This document shows, piece by piece, positions 1 through 8,120 of a stretch of 11,482 nucleotides of DNA. This DNA is from Propionibacteriaceae bacterium (lineage in GTDB: Bacteria > Actinomycetota > Actinomycetes > Propionibacteriales > Propionibacteriaceae): contig JAJTCL010000109.1 of assembly GCA_021323255.1 (NCBI GenBank), positions 1 through 11,482 of the forward strand. Direction: 5' to 3'. Every line of letters starts with the position of its first letter. Within the stretch, counting starts at the first letter, position 1. The notes beneath the pieces were generated by a model. That model had not been told where the DNA came from. It worked only from the letters and a program-made list of their open reading frames with translations, and searched no databases. The translations under genes and the position numbers were made by a program.

Positions 1-2
1 TT

Positions 3-131
3 TGGGATCGGCTGATCGCTCGGTTGGCGCCTGATTCGGTGATGATCAACAGCTTCCCGCGGACGAGCTTAATGCTGGAGTTCATGGAACTGGCCGGCGA
101 GCGACGCGCCTGGATTCGGGTGTCCGGATAG
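3..131 (+). CDS. C-terminal tail of an unidentified protein (partial, runs off left edge)
   Basis: An open frame enters from the left edge and ends at a TAG at 129-131, giving 42 residues that finish in AWIRVSG. Codon third positions are mostly G or C, as expected for a real gene in this genome, and the other two forward frames stop within the first 40 bases. No start codon lies in the window that could be called the true start. The tail holds no motif that I recognise, so no function is proposed. It converges on the DUF998 gene, leaving about 70 bases between them. The short length means it could be a chance open frame. Confidence 0.45.
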   Translation, partial: WDRLIARLAPDSVMINSFPRTSLMLEFMELAGERRAWIRVSG

Positions 132-201
132 CGCAGATGCGCCGCGCCGCACCTCGGGACCGCAACCTCCACCGCGCCGACCATGCAAGAACACTGGTGG
201 T

Positions 202-858
202 TCAGGAACGGTAGGTCGCCAGGCGTACGGCCACCGAGGCGATCCAGGCGAAGAGGGTGACGATGGCCATCAAGAATGTGGCGTTGCCCCACGGCAAGAG
301 CAGGAGGACGACGAAGAGCACACTGGTCGCGAGAGAAAGGACAGCGATCGGTCGCCAGCCGGGATCACGTCGCACCGCGAGCGCCATTGTCAGTGGCGCG
401 AGCACACCGGTCGCAATGATCAACAGGAACGCGATCCCGTGGATCCAGCCGTGCCATGTGTCGGGATTCCCGCCGCTCAGCATCGGAGTATCGACCCTGA
501 AGGCGGCCAGTAGGAGCGCCACTCCGAGCAGGGCTAGCAGCAGGATGGCGACGCTGCTGGCCCGCTTTCGCGGCAGCTGATCGCGCACCGCGATGGCGAG
601 GAGCATGATCAGCAAGCCGGTGATGACAAAGGTCGCGACTTGTGCCCAACCGTACGGCCCGCGCGCCAACGAACTGGGCCACGGGACCTGCTCGCCGCCC
701 ACGAATTCCCAGCCAAGCCGATGAAGATAATCAATGCTGGCCCAGCTGTTCAATCCCACCGAAATCAAGAAGAACGGCCCTGCGACCAACCCGGCGATCA
801 CTCCAGCACGGCGCAGCGCCTCACCCTTCTCAGCAGCGCTTGCGGTGCTGCCTGCCAC
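202..858 (-). CDS. DUF998 family integral membrane protein
   Basis: This 218-residue protein has six predicted membrane helices at about residues 20-38, 71-91, 102-121, 137-161, 171-190 and 194-213. The spacing and the GPYGWAQVATFVITG segment at 67-81 after the first extracellular loop match the DUF998 family. The HGWIHGIAF segment (136-144) at the start of helix 4 also fits that family. DUF998 proteins are common in actinobacteria and have no established biochemical role. The start used is a GTG three codons after an in-frame stop. I see no clear Shine-Dalgarno sequence before it, and an internal GTG at residue 20 is a less likely alternative because it would begin inside helix 1. The gene is divergent from the cyclase, with 267 bases between them, and appears to stand alone. 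Confidence 0.85.
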   Translation of the reverse strand: MAGSTASAAEKGEALRRAGVIAGLVAGPFFLISVGLNSWASIDYLHRLGWEFVGGEQVPWPSSLARGPYGWAQVATFVITGLLIMLLAIAVRDQLPRKRASSVAILLLALLGVALLLAAFRVDTPMLSGGNPDTWHGWIHGIAFLLIIATGVLAPLTMALAVRRDPGWRPIAVLSLATSVLFVVLLLLPWGNATFLMAIVTLFAWIASVAVRLATYRS

Positions 859-1111
859 CAGCCAAGGCTATGGCGATGGCCGAGTCATCGTCAAAGATCA
901 TCCGGGCGATGAGTGGATGTTCGAAGGCGCGGTTCCGGACAGTGGCATCCAGTTCGCCGACGATGCGGTGAGGGCGTCTGCCATGACCTTCGCACCCGGC
1001 GGCCGTGCTGGATAGGGTGGTCGGCGGGGAAGGCGCCGACGAAGCTGGTGCGGGCGGCGCGAATGACGCTCGCAATAGATGGACCGACTGGCGCACATGC
1101 TGCGGCCGGCT

Positions 1112-1118
1112 GGAGAGG
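1112..1118 (+). promoter_or_regulatory. Ribosome binding site that sets the cyclase start
   Basis: GGAGAGG lies seven bases before the ATG at 1126. It decides between that start and longer in-frame choices at 913 and 1063, neither of which has a comparable site. The first membrane helix then begins about five residues in, which also favours this start. Confidence 0.7.
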
Positions 1119-1125
1119 TGCGCTG

Positions 1126-3243
1126 ATGGCGGGACGCACCGTTAGGTGGCTCACCTGGGCCGTGGTCCCGCTCACCCTCCTCGGCTTCGGTGTCTACCTC
1201 GCGCTCGGACTGTCTGGTCCGAGAGTGAGCGGACCGGCTGCCTTCTCTCCTGACGATGCCATCTGGGTCCTTGGGCAGGCGGCATATGCAATAGTCGGCG
1301 CGGTAGTCGCCTCCCGACGGCCCGAATTACCGATCGGCTGGATTTTCTGCGTAGCCGGGCTCTTCGGCCTGGTGGAGGGTATCGCCGCGCGCGCTGCTGT
1401 GCATGCGTTAGGCGACTCATCGGGATCAACTGATGGCGGTACCGCTGCTTGGCTCTCGGCCGCTGTCTGGTATCCCCACAATGCCTTGCTGATGCTGGGG
1501 GTCCTGCTGTTTCCGTCGGGTCACCCACCGTCGCGTCGCTGGTGGGCAGTGGCCTGGGCCTTGGGAGCGGGTGCAGCGCTGTTCGCTGTTGGCATCGGGC
1601 TGCTTTGGCCAGCCAGAGGGATTGAGATGCTGGACGCCAGCCCGGGGAGCTCTCGTGCTCCGCTTGGCACCGCTTTCACGAATGTCGCGCTAGTAATACA
1701 GGCTGGGTGTGCCGCGGCCACAATCGTCGCTCTGCTGGTGCGGCTCCGGCGCGCTCCGGGCGAGGAACGTCAGCAGCTCAAGTGGCTCATCTACGCTGGC
1801 GCCCTGGTGGCGACCGGGCTACTGATGCTCGTTCCGGGGCAGCTCGAGTTCGGCTCTTCACCGGGCCTGCTCGATCTTGCAGGAGCCGCTCTCACGGCTG
1901 TCGGAGGAGTTGGCCTGCCGGTCGCTGTCGGCGTTGCCATCTTGCGTTACCGGCTGTACGACATTGACCTGCTGATCAGCCGGACCTTGGTCTACGGCCT
2001 GCTCACCGTGCTCGTCACCGTGGTGTACCTCGCGATCGTCGTTGGCATAGGCACGCTTGTAGGCTCCCGCGGAAATCAGGATCTGTTCCTCTCCATCGTC
2101 GCCACGGCTGTGATTGCAGTCGCCTTCCAGCCGGTCCGCGAACGCAGTCGACGGCTCGCCAACCGCCTCGTCTACGGCAAGCGAGCCAGCCCCTACGAGA
2201 TACTTTCTGAATTTTCGCGGGGCATGGCCGGGGCCTCCACCGATGACTCCTTGCAGCAGATGACCCGGCTGGTCGTCGAGGCGACGGGCGCGGAGAGGGT
2301 GATCGTGTGGCTGCGGCTGGGCGAGCTGCTGCAGCCGCAGGCCCGTTGGCCCACCGGCGGCGCGCTTCCCAGGTCGATCGCGCTCGACGGCCGCAACCTG
2401 GACGAGGCGATATTGCAGACGCAGCCTGGCAGTCGGTCATTCCCCGTCCAACATGAAGACGAGCTGCTGGGGGCGCTGACTGTGACCATCTCTCCGCGGG
2501 AGCCACTCACCTCCGCCAGCGAGAAGCTGATCACCGACCTGGCCGCGCAGACTGGACTCGGTTTTCGCTTTCAGTACCTGAAGGAGCGGGCCCTGTTCGC
2601 CAGGGCACTGGCCTCCTTCCTTCCACCGGAGGTCGCCGACCTGGTCGAAGCCGCGCCGTCGGCACTGGCACTGCGGGAAGAGGTGGAGGCGACCGTCCTG
2701 TTCTCCGACATTCGCGGGTTCTCTTCGCTTGCCGAACGGCTCCCGCCCCGAGAAGTTGCCGAGGTAGTCGAGCGCCACCTGGCGGCCATGGTCGAGGTCG
2801 TCACCTCCAACGGCGGCGTGCTAGACAAGTTCGCCGGTGACGCGCTGATGGCAGTCTTCGGAGCGCCCCGTCCGGTCCCCGATCACGCACGGCGGGCGCT
2901 GGCATGCGCAGCCGCTATGCAGCGTCGCCAGGTGATGTTGAATGTGGACGCAGAGCGGGAGGGTCTTCCGTCGTTCGAAATAGGAATTGGCGTTAACACC
3001 GGGATGGTCATCGCGGGAACCCTTGGGGGCCCAGGGCGACTCGATTACACGGTACTGGGCGACGCGGTGAACATCGCCCAGCGGCTGCAGGCCACTGCGG
3101 CCGGCGGCGAGGTCCTGGCGACGGCCTTGACCGTGCGGCAATCGGGAGCCGACCGGGCAGAGCCCATCGGGCTCAAGCAGCTCAAAGGACGCCAAGAACT
3201 GGTCGATACCTACCGCATCCGATGGAAAGAGGAGCAGTCGTGA
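1126..3243 (+). CDS. Membrane-bound class III (IIIb-type) adenylate cyclase with histidine-kinase-like sensor region and GAF-like domain
   Basis: This 705-residue protein should make cAMP from ATP at the inner face of the membrane. About ten hydrophobic helices fill residues 5-335. The last part carries RYRLYDIDLLISRTLVYG (274-291) and RRLANRLVYGKRASPYE (342-358), linker motifs I know from actinobacterial membrane histidine kinases. Residues 370-490 resemble a GAF domain. The catalytic domain spans about 520-700. Metal-binding Asp are D528 (in FSDIRGF) and D572 (in DKFAGD). The substrate Lys is K568, and the ribose and transition-state residues are N649 and R653. The adenine-recognition position is T642 (DYTVLGDAVN) rather than Asp, the class IIIb pattern shared with mammalian soluble cyclase and cyanobacterial CyaC, which respond to bicarbonate. 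The ATG start has a GGAGAGG site at 1112-1118, seven bases upstream. The frame stays open back to 913, but no better start is supported there. Confidence 0.9.
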   Translation: MAGRTVRWLTWAVVPLTLLGFGVYLALGLSGPRVSGPAAFSPDDAIWVLGQAAYAIVGAVVASRRPELPIGWIFCVAGLFGLVEGIAARAAVHALGDSSGSTDGGTAAWLSAAVWYPHNALLMLGVLLFPSGHPPSRRWWAVAWALGAGAALFAVGIGLLWPARGIEMLDASPGSSRAPLGTAFTNVALVIQAGCAAATIVALLVRLRRAPGEERQQLKWLIYAGALVATGLLMLVPGQLEFGSSPGLLDLAGAALTAVGGVGLPVAVGVAILRYRLYDIDLLISRTLVYGLLTVLVTVVYLAIVVGIGTLVGSRGNQDLFLSIVATAVIAVAFQPVRERSRRLANRLVYGKRASPYEILSEFSRGMAGASTDDSLQQMTRLVVEATGAERVIVWLRLGELLQPQARWPTGGALPRSIALDGRNLDEAILQTQPGSRSFPVQHEDELLGALTVTISPREPLTSASEKLITDLAAQTGLGFRFQYLKERALFARALASFLPPEVADLVEAAPSALALREEVEATVLFSDIRGFSSLAERLPPREVAEVVERHLAAMVEVVTSNGGVLDKFAGDALMAVFGAPRPVPDHARRALACAAAMQRRQVMLNVDAEREGLPSFEIGIGVNTGMVIAGTLGGPGRLDYTVLGDAVNIAQRLQATAAGGEVLATALTVRQSGADRAEPIGLKQLKGRQELVDTYRIRWKEEQS

Positions 3244-3255
3244 TCAAGATCAAGA

Positions 3256-3269
3256 CCCAGCCGGCTGGG
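3256..3269. repeat. 14-bp perfect palindrome between cyclase and next gene
   Basis: CCCAGCCGGCTGGG is its own reverse complement. It sits 12 bases after the cyclase stop and 35 bases before the next start. There is no loop and no following T-run, so a rho-independent terminator is not supported. A protein-binding site or chance in GC-rich DNA are both possible. Confidence 0.3.
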
Positions 3270-3303
3270 GCGTCGTCGGTTGCCACCGCAGTAACCTGAC
3301 CAG

Positions 3304-4278
3304 ATGCCCGGCAGGTTGATCAGCAAGGCCCCAAAACCTCCTGAGGCCAATGAGCAACAGGCCGAACGCATGCGCACCAGAGTGCGCCTGCTCGTGCAGC
3401 TGACGACCCGCCACGGTCGTTACCGCCGCGGGCTGGTTCACGCGGCCAACAGCCTTACCCCGAATGAGGCCGCGGTGCTCGCAGATCTCGAGACACATGG
3501 CATGGACGTCAATCAGCTGCGCGATGTGCTGTACGGCGGGCACGTACTGGTCGACGACCCCGAGTTGTACGAGCGTTGGCGTTTTCCGAACGTGACTCGG
3601 GAGCGGCTGTCGAGCCACCATCGCTCGGTGGACAAGCAGAGTTATCCCGATCTGGGCATGCACGGTCCCCTGGTACGCGAGAAGCTGCATGGGCGCACCG
3701 CGACCGGCACCTGGATGCAGCTGGAGAAGACCCCGGCGGCGTTCGGTGCCGGACATCGGCTGCCGACGTGGAACGACGTGCTGCATCTGGTGGACTTCGT
3801 CATCTATCGCGTGACCAAGCAGAACGTCGGGCCCTGGGGACTCTCGGCGGTCACCGAGCGGCGACCGATGTACCTCTCACCGCAGCTGATGACAACGGTG
3901 CCGCTGCCGCACGGCACGGCTCAAAAGCTCACCTCGACGCTCGCCCGGCTGGACGCTGAGGATCAGCTCGTCAATACCACGGGCCATTCGCACTCCGATC
4001 TCGTTCACCGGTTCCTCGGGCCGCTGCGGAAGAATCCCTTGGTGGAGTTGGCGCCCGGCTTAGGGCGCGGGCGGGGTCGGGGGCTGTTCAGCAATTCGCA
4101 GGTGTGGGTCACCGAGTCTGCAGCGTCCACCGCCAGCCAGCTGCTGTCGGACGACAGGCGGTCCGAGCGCTGGACGTTGCCCGATGTGGTGAACGCCCGA
4201 CCGATTGAAATAAACGTGGGCGCCCGACGCGTGCGCATGGCGGCCCGTCTCCCGGCCGAAGCTCGGAAGGAGTCATGA
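3304..4278 (+). CDS. Conserved-looking protein of unknown function, soluble, with an HGRTATGTWMQLE core
   Basis: I do not recognise this 324-residue protein. It has no signal peptide or membrane helix and looks cytoplasmic. The first 110 residues are helical and charged. The central part (about 115-195) has the feel of a conserved domain, with HGRTATGTWMQLEKTP at 129-144, PTWNDVLHLVDFVIYR at 154-169 and NVGPWGLS at 174-181. These are rich in His, Trp, Gly and Asn, but I cannot assign catalytic residues. A short GRGRGRG run at 254-260 may be a flexible or nucleic-acid-binding patch. The start at 3304 has no clear Shine-Dalgarno site, and M23 (3370) is an alternative. It begins 60 bases after the cyclase stop and overlaps the next gene by four bases (ATGA), so the two are very probably made together, perhaps on the cyclase transcript. 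Confidence 0.75.
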   Translation: MPGRLISKAPKPPEANEQQAERMRTRVRLLVQLTTRHGRYRRGLVHAANSLTPNEAAVLADLETHGMDVNQLRDVLYGGHVLVDDPELYERWRFPNVTRERLSSHHRSVDKQSYPDLGMHGPLVREKLHGRTATGTWMQLEKTPAAFGAGHRLPTWNDVLHLVDFVIYRVTKQNVGPWGLSAVTERRPMYLSPQLMTTVPLPHGTAQKLTSTLARLDAEDQLVNTTGHSHSDLVHRFLGPLRKNPLVELAPGLGRGRGRGLFSNSQVWVTESAASTASQLLSDDRRSERWTLPDVVNARPIEINVGARRVRMAARLPAEARKES

Positions 4279-5111
4279 CAGAGACACAGTCAGACGTCCG
4301 GCTCCCACCGGGCTTGATCGACGCGGTGCTCCATCTGGTAAGCACCGGATCGGTACCCCTTGGCGGTTACAGCCTCGCCGAGATGGTGGCAGTCGATGCC
4401 GTCGTCGACTTCCTCGACGAGATGCCGTCCGAGGAGGAGGTTGCCGAGGCCGTGCGTTCGCTGGCTGCGCGGCAGCTCCTGGTGGCCTTGCCGGGAACGG
4501 ATCGCCTGCAGGTCCGTGGCGACCTGGGCATCGCAGTGGTGTTCCAGCAACGGGCGCGATCGGTCATCGATGCCCGCGTGACCGGCACCGATCCGGGGGA
4601 GCCGTGGCGCACGTTGCTGCTCCCACAGCCTGAGGGGGTCGTCCTCGAGGTGCTGATTGATGCCCTCGGCGTACACGAGCTCTCGCTCCGAGAGATCGAC
4701 GAGTCGCTTCGCCGGCTGCGCGAACGGCTCCCAACGGGCAGCCCGGAGGGTGACTCCGCGGACCCCGACCAAGTGCTCGCCGCTGCGGAGCGGAGTGCGC
4801 TGGTGACGATCACCCAGTACTCCGCATCGGGCAGCACCGAGACGGCTCAACTGAGCGCCGACATCGTGCTCGCCAGACGGGATGGCCGGTTGTATGTGTT
4901 CACTCGCGACCCGGAGGATCCCGAGCGACTGGTCTCCCAGGGACTCGACGAGGGCGAGGTGCTCGAACTCATCCGAAGCCTCGCCGGACCAGGCGCTTAT
5001 GGCGAAGGGGATATGCACTCCAACGCCGAGTCCGCACGAACCGGGCACATCGCCAAGGTGCGTGCCAAGATCATGAGGCGCCTGCACCGCGGCGAGCCGA
5101 CAACCGCCTAA
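4275..5111 (+). CDS. Protein of unknown function with predicted winged-helix-like N-terminus
   Basis: This 278-residue soluble protein is not one I can name. Residues 8-72 read like a three-helix bundle ending in RSLAARQLLVAL, which resembles a winged-helix arrangement. Residues 110-155 hold a strand (WRTLLLPQ) and an amphipathic Arg/Leu helix (SLREIDESLRRLRERLP). Residues 175-235 look like a beta-sheet followed by a helix (ITQYSASGSTETAQLSADIV, then LYVFTRDP). The last 20 residues are basic (KVRAKIMRRLHR). The general alpha/beta pattern faintly recalls EspG-type type VII secretion chaperones, but no signature residue supports that. The ATG overlaps the stop of the gene before it (ATGA), with AAGGAG at 4267-4272 only two bases upstream, so translation is probably coupled. 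It ends facing the lipoprotein gene. Confidence 0.75.
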   Translation: MTETQSDVRLPPGLIDAVLHLVSTGSVPLGGYSLAEMVAVDAVVDFLDEMPSEEEVAEAVRSLAARQLLVALPGTDRLQVRGDLGIAVVFQQRARSVIDARVTGTDPGEPWRTLLLPQPEGVVLEVLIDALGVHELSLREIDESLRRLRERLPTGSPEGDSADPDQVLAAAERSALVTITQYSASGSTETAQLSADIVLARRDGRLYVFTRDPEDPERLVSQGLDEGEVLELIRSLAGPGAYGEGDMHSNAESARTGHIAKVRAKIMRRLHRGEPTTA

Positions 5112-5115
5112 CCTT

Positions 5116-5164
5116 CCGACTGGCTCAGTGGTTGCGATGGCGGCCACGTGCGCTGACAAGTCGG
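5116..5164. terminator. Possible hairpin between convergent genes
   Basis: In the 59-base gap between the converging genes, CCGACT (5116-5121) pairs with AGTCGG (5159-5164). Inside it TCAG (5125-5128) pairs with CTGA (5153-5156), and a short TGG/CCA stem lies further in. The location suits a two-way terminator. The stem is interrupted and has no T-run, so this is weak. Confidence 0.25.
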
Positions 5165-5170
5165 TTGTGA

Positions 5171-6190
5171 TCAGGGGCGCTGCGCCGGCTCTGAGCTGCC
5201 GAAGACGCTCTTGGCCTCTTTGCTTGCGCGCTTGTCGAGCTTCAACGCCTCGGCACTCATCTCGGCCAAGCCCTGTGGCTTCAACTTGACGACGTTGACC
5301 AGCTCTTCTATCTCCTGCTCACCGCCGGAGTAATTGGGCTCTGTTGCGATGTGGCCAACGCCCGGACCGTAGTACTTGAACTCGCTGCCGTCCTCGAGGA
5401 TGGCAAGCGACTTGAAGCAATCGAACGGGACGCACTTCCGCTCGTCGACCTTGGCAACTTCGGCGCGAATGGTCTCCTCCGAGGTTTGAGCCTGCACGAA
5501 CTTCATGCCCTCTTTCGGGTCAGTCAACATCCAGACACCAGGCTTGGCATCGTTCTCGCCCGCAAGCCAGGCATCGACGGCGTTGACGAACTCGCCACCC
5601 TCGTAAAGCTCGGTGTACGACCCGAGGTACCAGATGTTCCCGAACTTGTCCTGCGCGAGGTAGTCCAGCGACGCTTCGCCAACCTGGCCGGCGTCGATGT
5701 CCTGGTCCAGAACCAGGACCGTACGGACGCCGTTCACTTCCTTCGTGACGTCGGTGACGGTGACGCGTAGCTGATGCGTGAGCTTCCGGCTTCCGCGCGT
5801 GATCGAGCCGTCCCGCAGCGTCTGAGTTCCGGGTACCAGTGGATACCACTTGTTCAGGTCACCCGTTGGCTCGCCGAAGTTCTTCGGGTCGAATTTCTTG
5901 TAGTTCGCGTTGACCCTCTGCACTGCCGGGCTACTGGGCCTGGGAGAAGGCGTCGGCGACGGCGTCGATGCTGCTACCTGCGTTGGCGTCGGGGTCGGCG
6001 ACGGTGTTGGTGCCGTCTCCTGCGATGCCCCAGCACTGCAGGCTGCCGTCACGGATGCCACCACGAGAGCACCGGCGACAGCCAAAGCCTTACGTCGAAA
6101 GCGGACAGCCGCACGCATTTCGCTGACGATAACACCGACGTCTGATGTGCCGGATGTCGAGGTGCGACGGTTTTTCGATTGGCTACTCAT
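5171..6190 (-). CDS. Exported lipoprotein, last gene of the ABC transporter operon
   Basis: The product is 339 residues. A basic stretch (RFRRK, 30-34) and a hydrophobic core lead to a lipobox VTAAC, so Cys51 should be lipidated and the protein anchored outside the membrane. A Thr/Pro/Ser linker follows (about 57-90), then a beta-rich domain. That domain has WYPLVPGTQT (115-124), GNIWYLGSYTELY (184-196), AKPGVWM (215-221) and KYYGPGVGHI (272-281). I recognise this as a widespread secreted family with a YY-x-PGVG motif but no known function. Cys253 and Cys258 could form a disulfide. The ATG at 6190 overlaps the permease stop (ATGAGTAG), and GGGGAG (6206-6201) lies ten bases upstream. Met25 (6118) would give a more typical signal peptide but lacks a ribosome site. 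A longer start at 6226 lies inside the permease gene and is not supported. It probably works with the transporter. Confidence 0.8.
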   Translation of the reverse strand: MSSQSKNRRTSTSGTSDVGVIVSEMRAAVRFRRKALAVAGALVVASVTAACSAGASQETAPTPSPTPTPTQVAASTPSPTPSPRPSSPAVQRVNANYKKFDPKNFGEPTGDLNKWYPLVPGTQTLRDGSITRGSRKLTHQLRVTVTDVTKEVNGVRTVLVLDQDIDAGQVGEASLDYLAQDKFGNIWYLGSYTELYEGGEFVNAVDAWLAGENDAKPGVWMLTDPKEGMKFVQAQTSEETIRAEVAKVDERKCVPFDCFKSLAILEDGSEFKYYGPGVGHIATEPNYSGGEQEIEELVNVVKLKPQGLAEMSAEALKLDKRASKEAKSVFGSSEPAQRP

Positions 6191-8120
6191 CGCGTAACAG
6201 CTCCCCAGGAGGTAGACGACGAACAAGGGTGGTGGCCGCCAGCGACGCGATCACCGATACAGCGAGCACAAGCCCGGCCAGGAGAACCACCTCGGCCCCT
6301 GGCATGACGACTTCTGGGCGAAGGACGAACAGTGGGCGCAGCACAGTCACCAGGAAGTACGCCATGCCGGCGCCGACGAGCGCCCCGAGGCTCGCTCCGA
6401 CCACTGCAACTCCGACAGACTCAGTGATCAGCAGCGATCGGATCTTTCCGATCAGCATGCCTTGGGCGCGCAGCGTGACGTACTCTCGCCTGCGCTGCAG
6501 CAACAGTCCGAAGACGAAGATCGTGATCGCGGTAGCCGCCATCGCCAAGCCATAAGCGGAGTCGAGAGTGAGCAGGCCGCGAATGTTCAGCGCCGCGAGG
6601 CTTGACTGATCCTTGTCGAGTGCCGTTGCCCGCGTGTCGATCTGTAGCGCATCCGTGGAACCAGGACCTTCTTGCAATCCCGCCACAGCTTGATCCAGCG
6701 TGGCCTCGGCCGGGTCGGCTGTCTGCGCCAGGAAGAACGTCGCGTTGGTCGAAGGAATGAGCTGCATCTGACGGTCGATGTTGACCAGGAGGTCCACGCC
6801 TTCGGGAAAGCCGGGAACGCGCTCGAAGAGTCCGATGACCTTCATCTCCGACAGCTGTTGGTCCTTGGTTGCCCGAGCGAAAAGAACCTGTACGTCGTCG
6901 CCAGGTTCCACATCTAGCCGATCAGCGAGCTCAAGGCCCAAGTACACCCCGTCCGGCCGGCGCTGCAAGGCCTCCATTGCGCTAGCCGCAGTTGTCCCGA
7001 CGAAATCGGAATCCACCAGTGGCGCCACCTGTCCGAAAGCGGCCGGATCGACGGCGGCCATGTTCCCAGCGTCCTCGTTGAGCTCACTTTCCACGAGGGC
7101 ATTCAGCAGGCCGTACACCACTGGCGTGGCCGTCTGGATGCCGGGGACCTCGAGCTTGTCAGCGTAGTGCGGCGGATGATCAACAGCGCTGATCGGTGCC
7201 GGCGTGATGCGGAGGTCCGAACCCACCACGAACCTCGCATCACGCGTCTTCGCTTGGTCATATGACGCGCTGAAGGAGGCCACGCTGGTGCCGAGGGCGA
7301 CGATCAAGCCGACCATGATCACTGCTGAGGCCGCGGCCCAGGAGCGGCGCCGGACGCTACGCGTGAGGAGTCCTCTGAGTGGCCGGCCGAACCGGTGCCG
7401 ACGTGGCAGTGGCAGATGGGCGAACACTTGCTGCACGACCCGGCCCAGCACTAGAACACCGCCGAGCCAAATTCCGATCGGGATGATCACCAGCTGCTGT
7501 CGCAACTCCACTGATCGGCCGTAGTACACCGATCCGCGCACACCCTCGAAGCCGCCGTGGCGACGCTGGTACCAGGCAACAGCAGCTGCCGCGCCCAAGA
7601 TCAGAAAGTCGATCCCGAGAAGGCGCCAGAGCGGCGGTCGGGAGGCCAGTTGCGCTCGCTCGTCGGTGATCTGGTGGGTGATCGAGCGTCGACCGGCTGC
7701 GTACAGCGCGACGCCAGTAGCCAGAAATCCGACGCCTGCACCGAGCAAAGCGGAGATGAGGAGGCTCGCCGGAGAGGCGCTGGCCAAAGCGTCTGCGGAC
7801 AGCACCAAAGCCGCCGAAATGAGACCCAATGCGACACCGAGGATCGACCCGACAACCGCGAGTGCGAGGGTGCGCAGCGCGTGCATGCGGAGCAGGTGGC
7901 GCCGGTTGGCGCCGCGGATCCGTAGGATCGCCTGTTCTCGACGCAGCGCACTGGCCAGCACGCCACCCGCGTATGAGGTGAGGATGGCAGCCAGCAGGGC
8001 ACCGGGAAGTCCGAGGAAGACGAACATGCGTTTCGCCGTTCGAGCGTCCTCGCTGGCCACCTGGAGTGCGTTGGAGATGTTGTCGATCAAGACGTCTTGC
8101 CCGGGCGCGACGGCATTCAC
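6183..8120 (-). CDS. FtsX-like ABC permease, C-terminal fragment of a split gene
   Basis: This 645-residue frame holds the second part of a large MacB/LolE-type permease. The first FtsX domain (about 33-145) has helices near 33-57, 83-105 and 118-142. Further helices lie near 167-183, 209-231 and 260-283. An extracytoplasmic domain (about 285-515) separates these from the second FtsX domain, with helices near 520-541, 565-595 and 608-632. It ends in RRLPPGELLRDE, a typical FtsX-permease tail. The apparent GTG start at 8120 is seven bases upstream of the upstream fragment's TGA. It falls between the extracytoplasmic domain and the next helix, in mid-protein for the family. The frame remains open farther upstream as VDRVVADAVNAVAPGQD. 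I take this as the continuation of the 8125-9219 frame after a frameshift rather than an independent gene. Confidence 0.75.
   Translation of the reverse strand: MNAVAPGQDVLIDNISNALQVASEDARTAKRMFVFLGLPGALLAAILTSYAGGVLASALRREQAILRIRGANRRHLLRMHALRTLALAVVGSILGVALGLISAALVLSADALASASPASLLISALLGAGVGFLATGVALYAAGRRSITHQITDERAQLASRPPLWRLLGIDFLILGAAAAVAWYQRRHGGFEGVRGSVYYGRSVELRQQLVIIPIGIWLGGVLVLGRVVQQVFAHLPLPRRHRFGRPLRGLLTRSVRRRSWAAASAVIMVGLIVALGTSVASFSASYDQAKTRDARFVVGSDLRITPAPISAVDHPPHYADKLEVPGIQTATPVVYGLLNALVESELNEDAGNMAAVDPAAFGQVAPLVDSDFVGTTAASAMEALQRRPDGVYLGLELADRLDVEPGDDVQVLFARATKDQQLSEMKVIGLFERVPGFPEGVDLLVNIDRQMQLIPSTNATFFLAQTADPAEATLDQAVAGLQEGPGSTDALQIDTRATALDKDQSSLAALNIRGLLTLDSAYGLAMAATAITIFVFGLLLQRRREYVTLRAQGMLIGKIRSLLITESVGVAVVGASLGALVGAGMAYFLVTVLRPLFVLRPEVVMPGAEVVLLAGLVLAVSVIASLAATTLVRRLPPGELLRDE

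Noticed and set aside
131..142. GCGCA-GA-TGCGC hairpin at the end of the left-edge gene
   Set aside because: Five pairs with a two-base centre and no T-run is too weak to call a terminator.
859..1125. Several overlapping short open frames on both strands between the DUF998 gene and the cyclase
   Set aside because: None has a ribosome site or a recognisable motif, and codon-position base bias is not clear in any frame. I treat the stretch as an intergenic leader, with no promoter I can define.
913..1125. 71-residue N-terminal extension of the cyclase
   Set aside because: It is Arg-rich and low-complexity, has no start with a ribosome site, and a strong site exists just before 1126.
4290..5159. 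Long minus-strand open frame opposite the second orphan gene
   Set aside because: Its composition is that of a shadow of the plus-strand gene. The plus frame has the ATGA coupling and a ribosome site, and the minus product has no recognisable domain.
5937..6030. GGCGTCGGCGACGG-like repeated DNA
   Set aside because: This is the coding sequence of the lipoprotein's Thr/Pro/Ser linker, so the repeat is explained by the protein.
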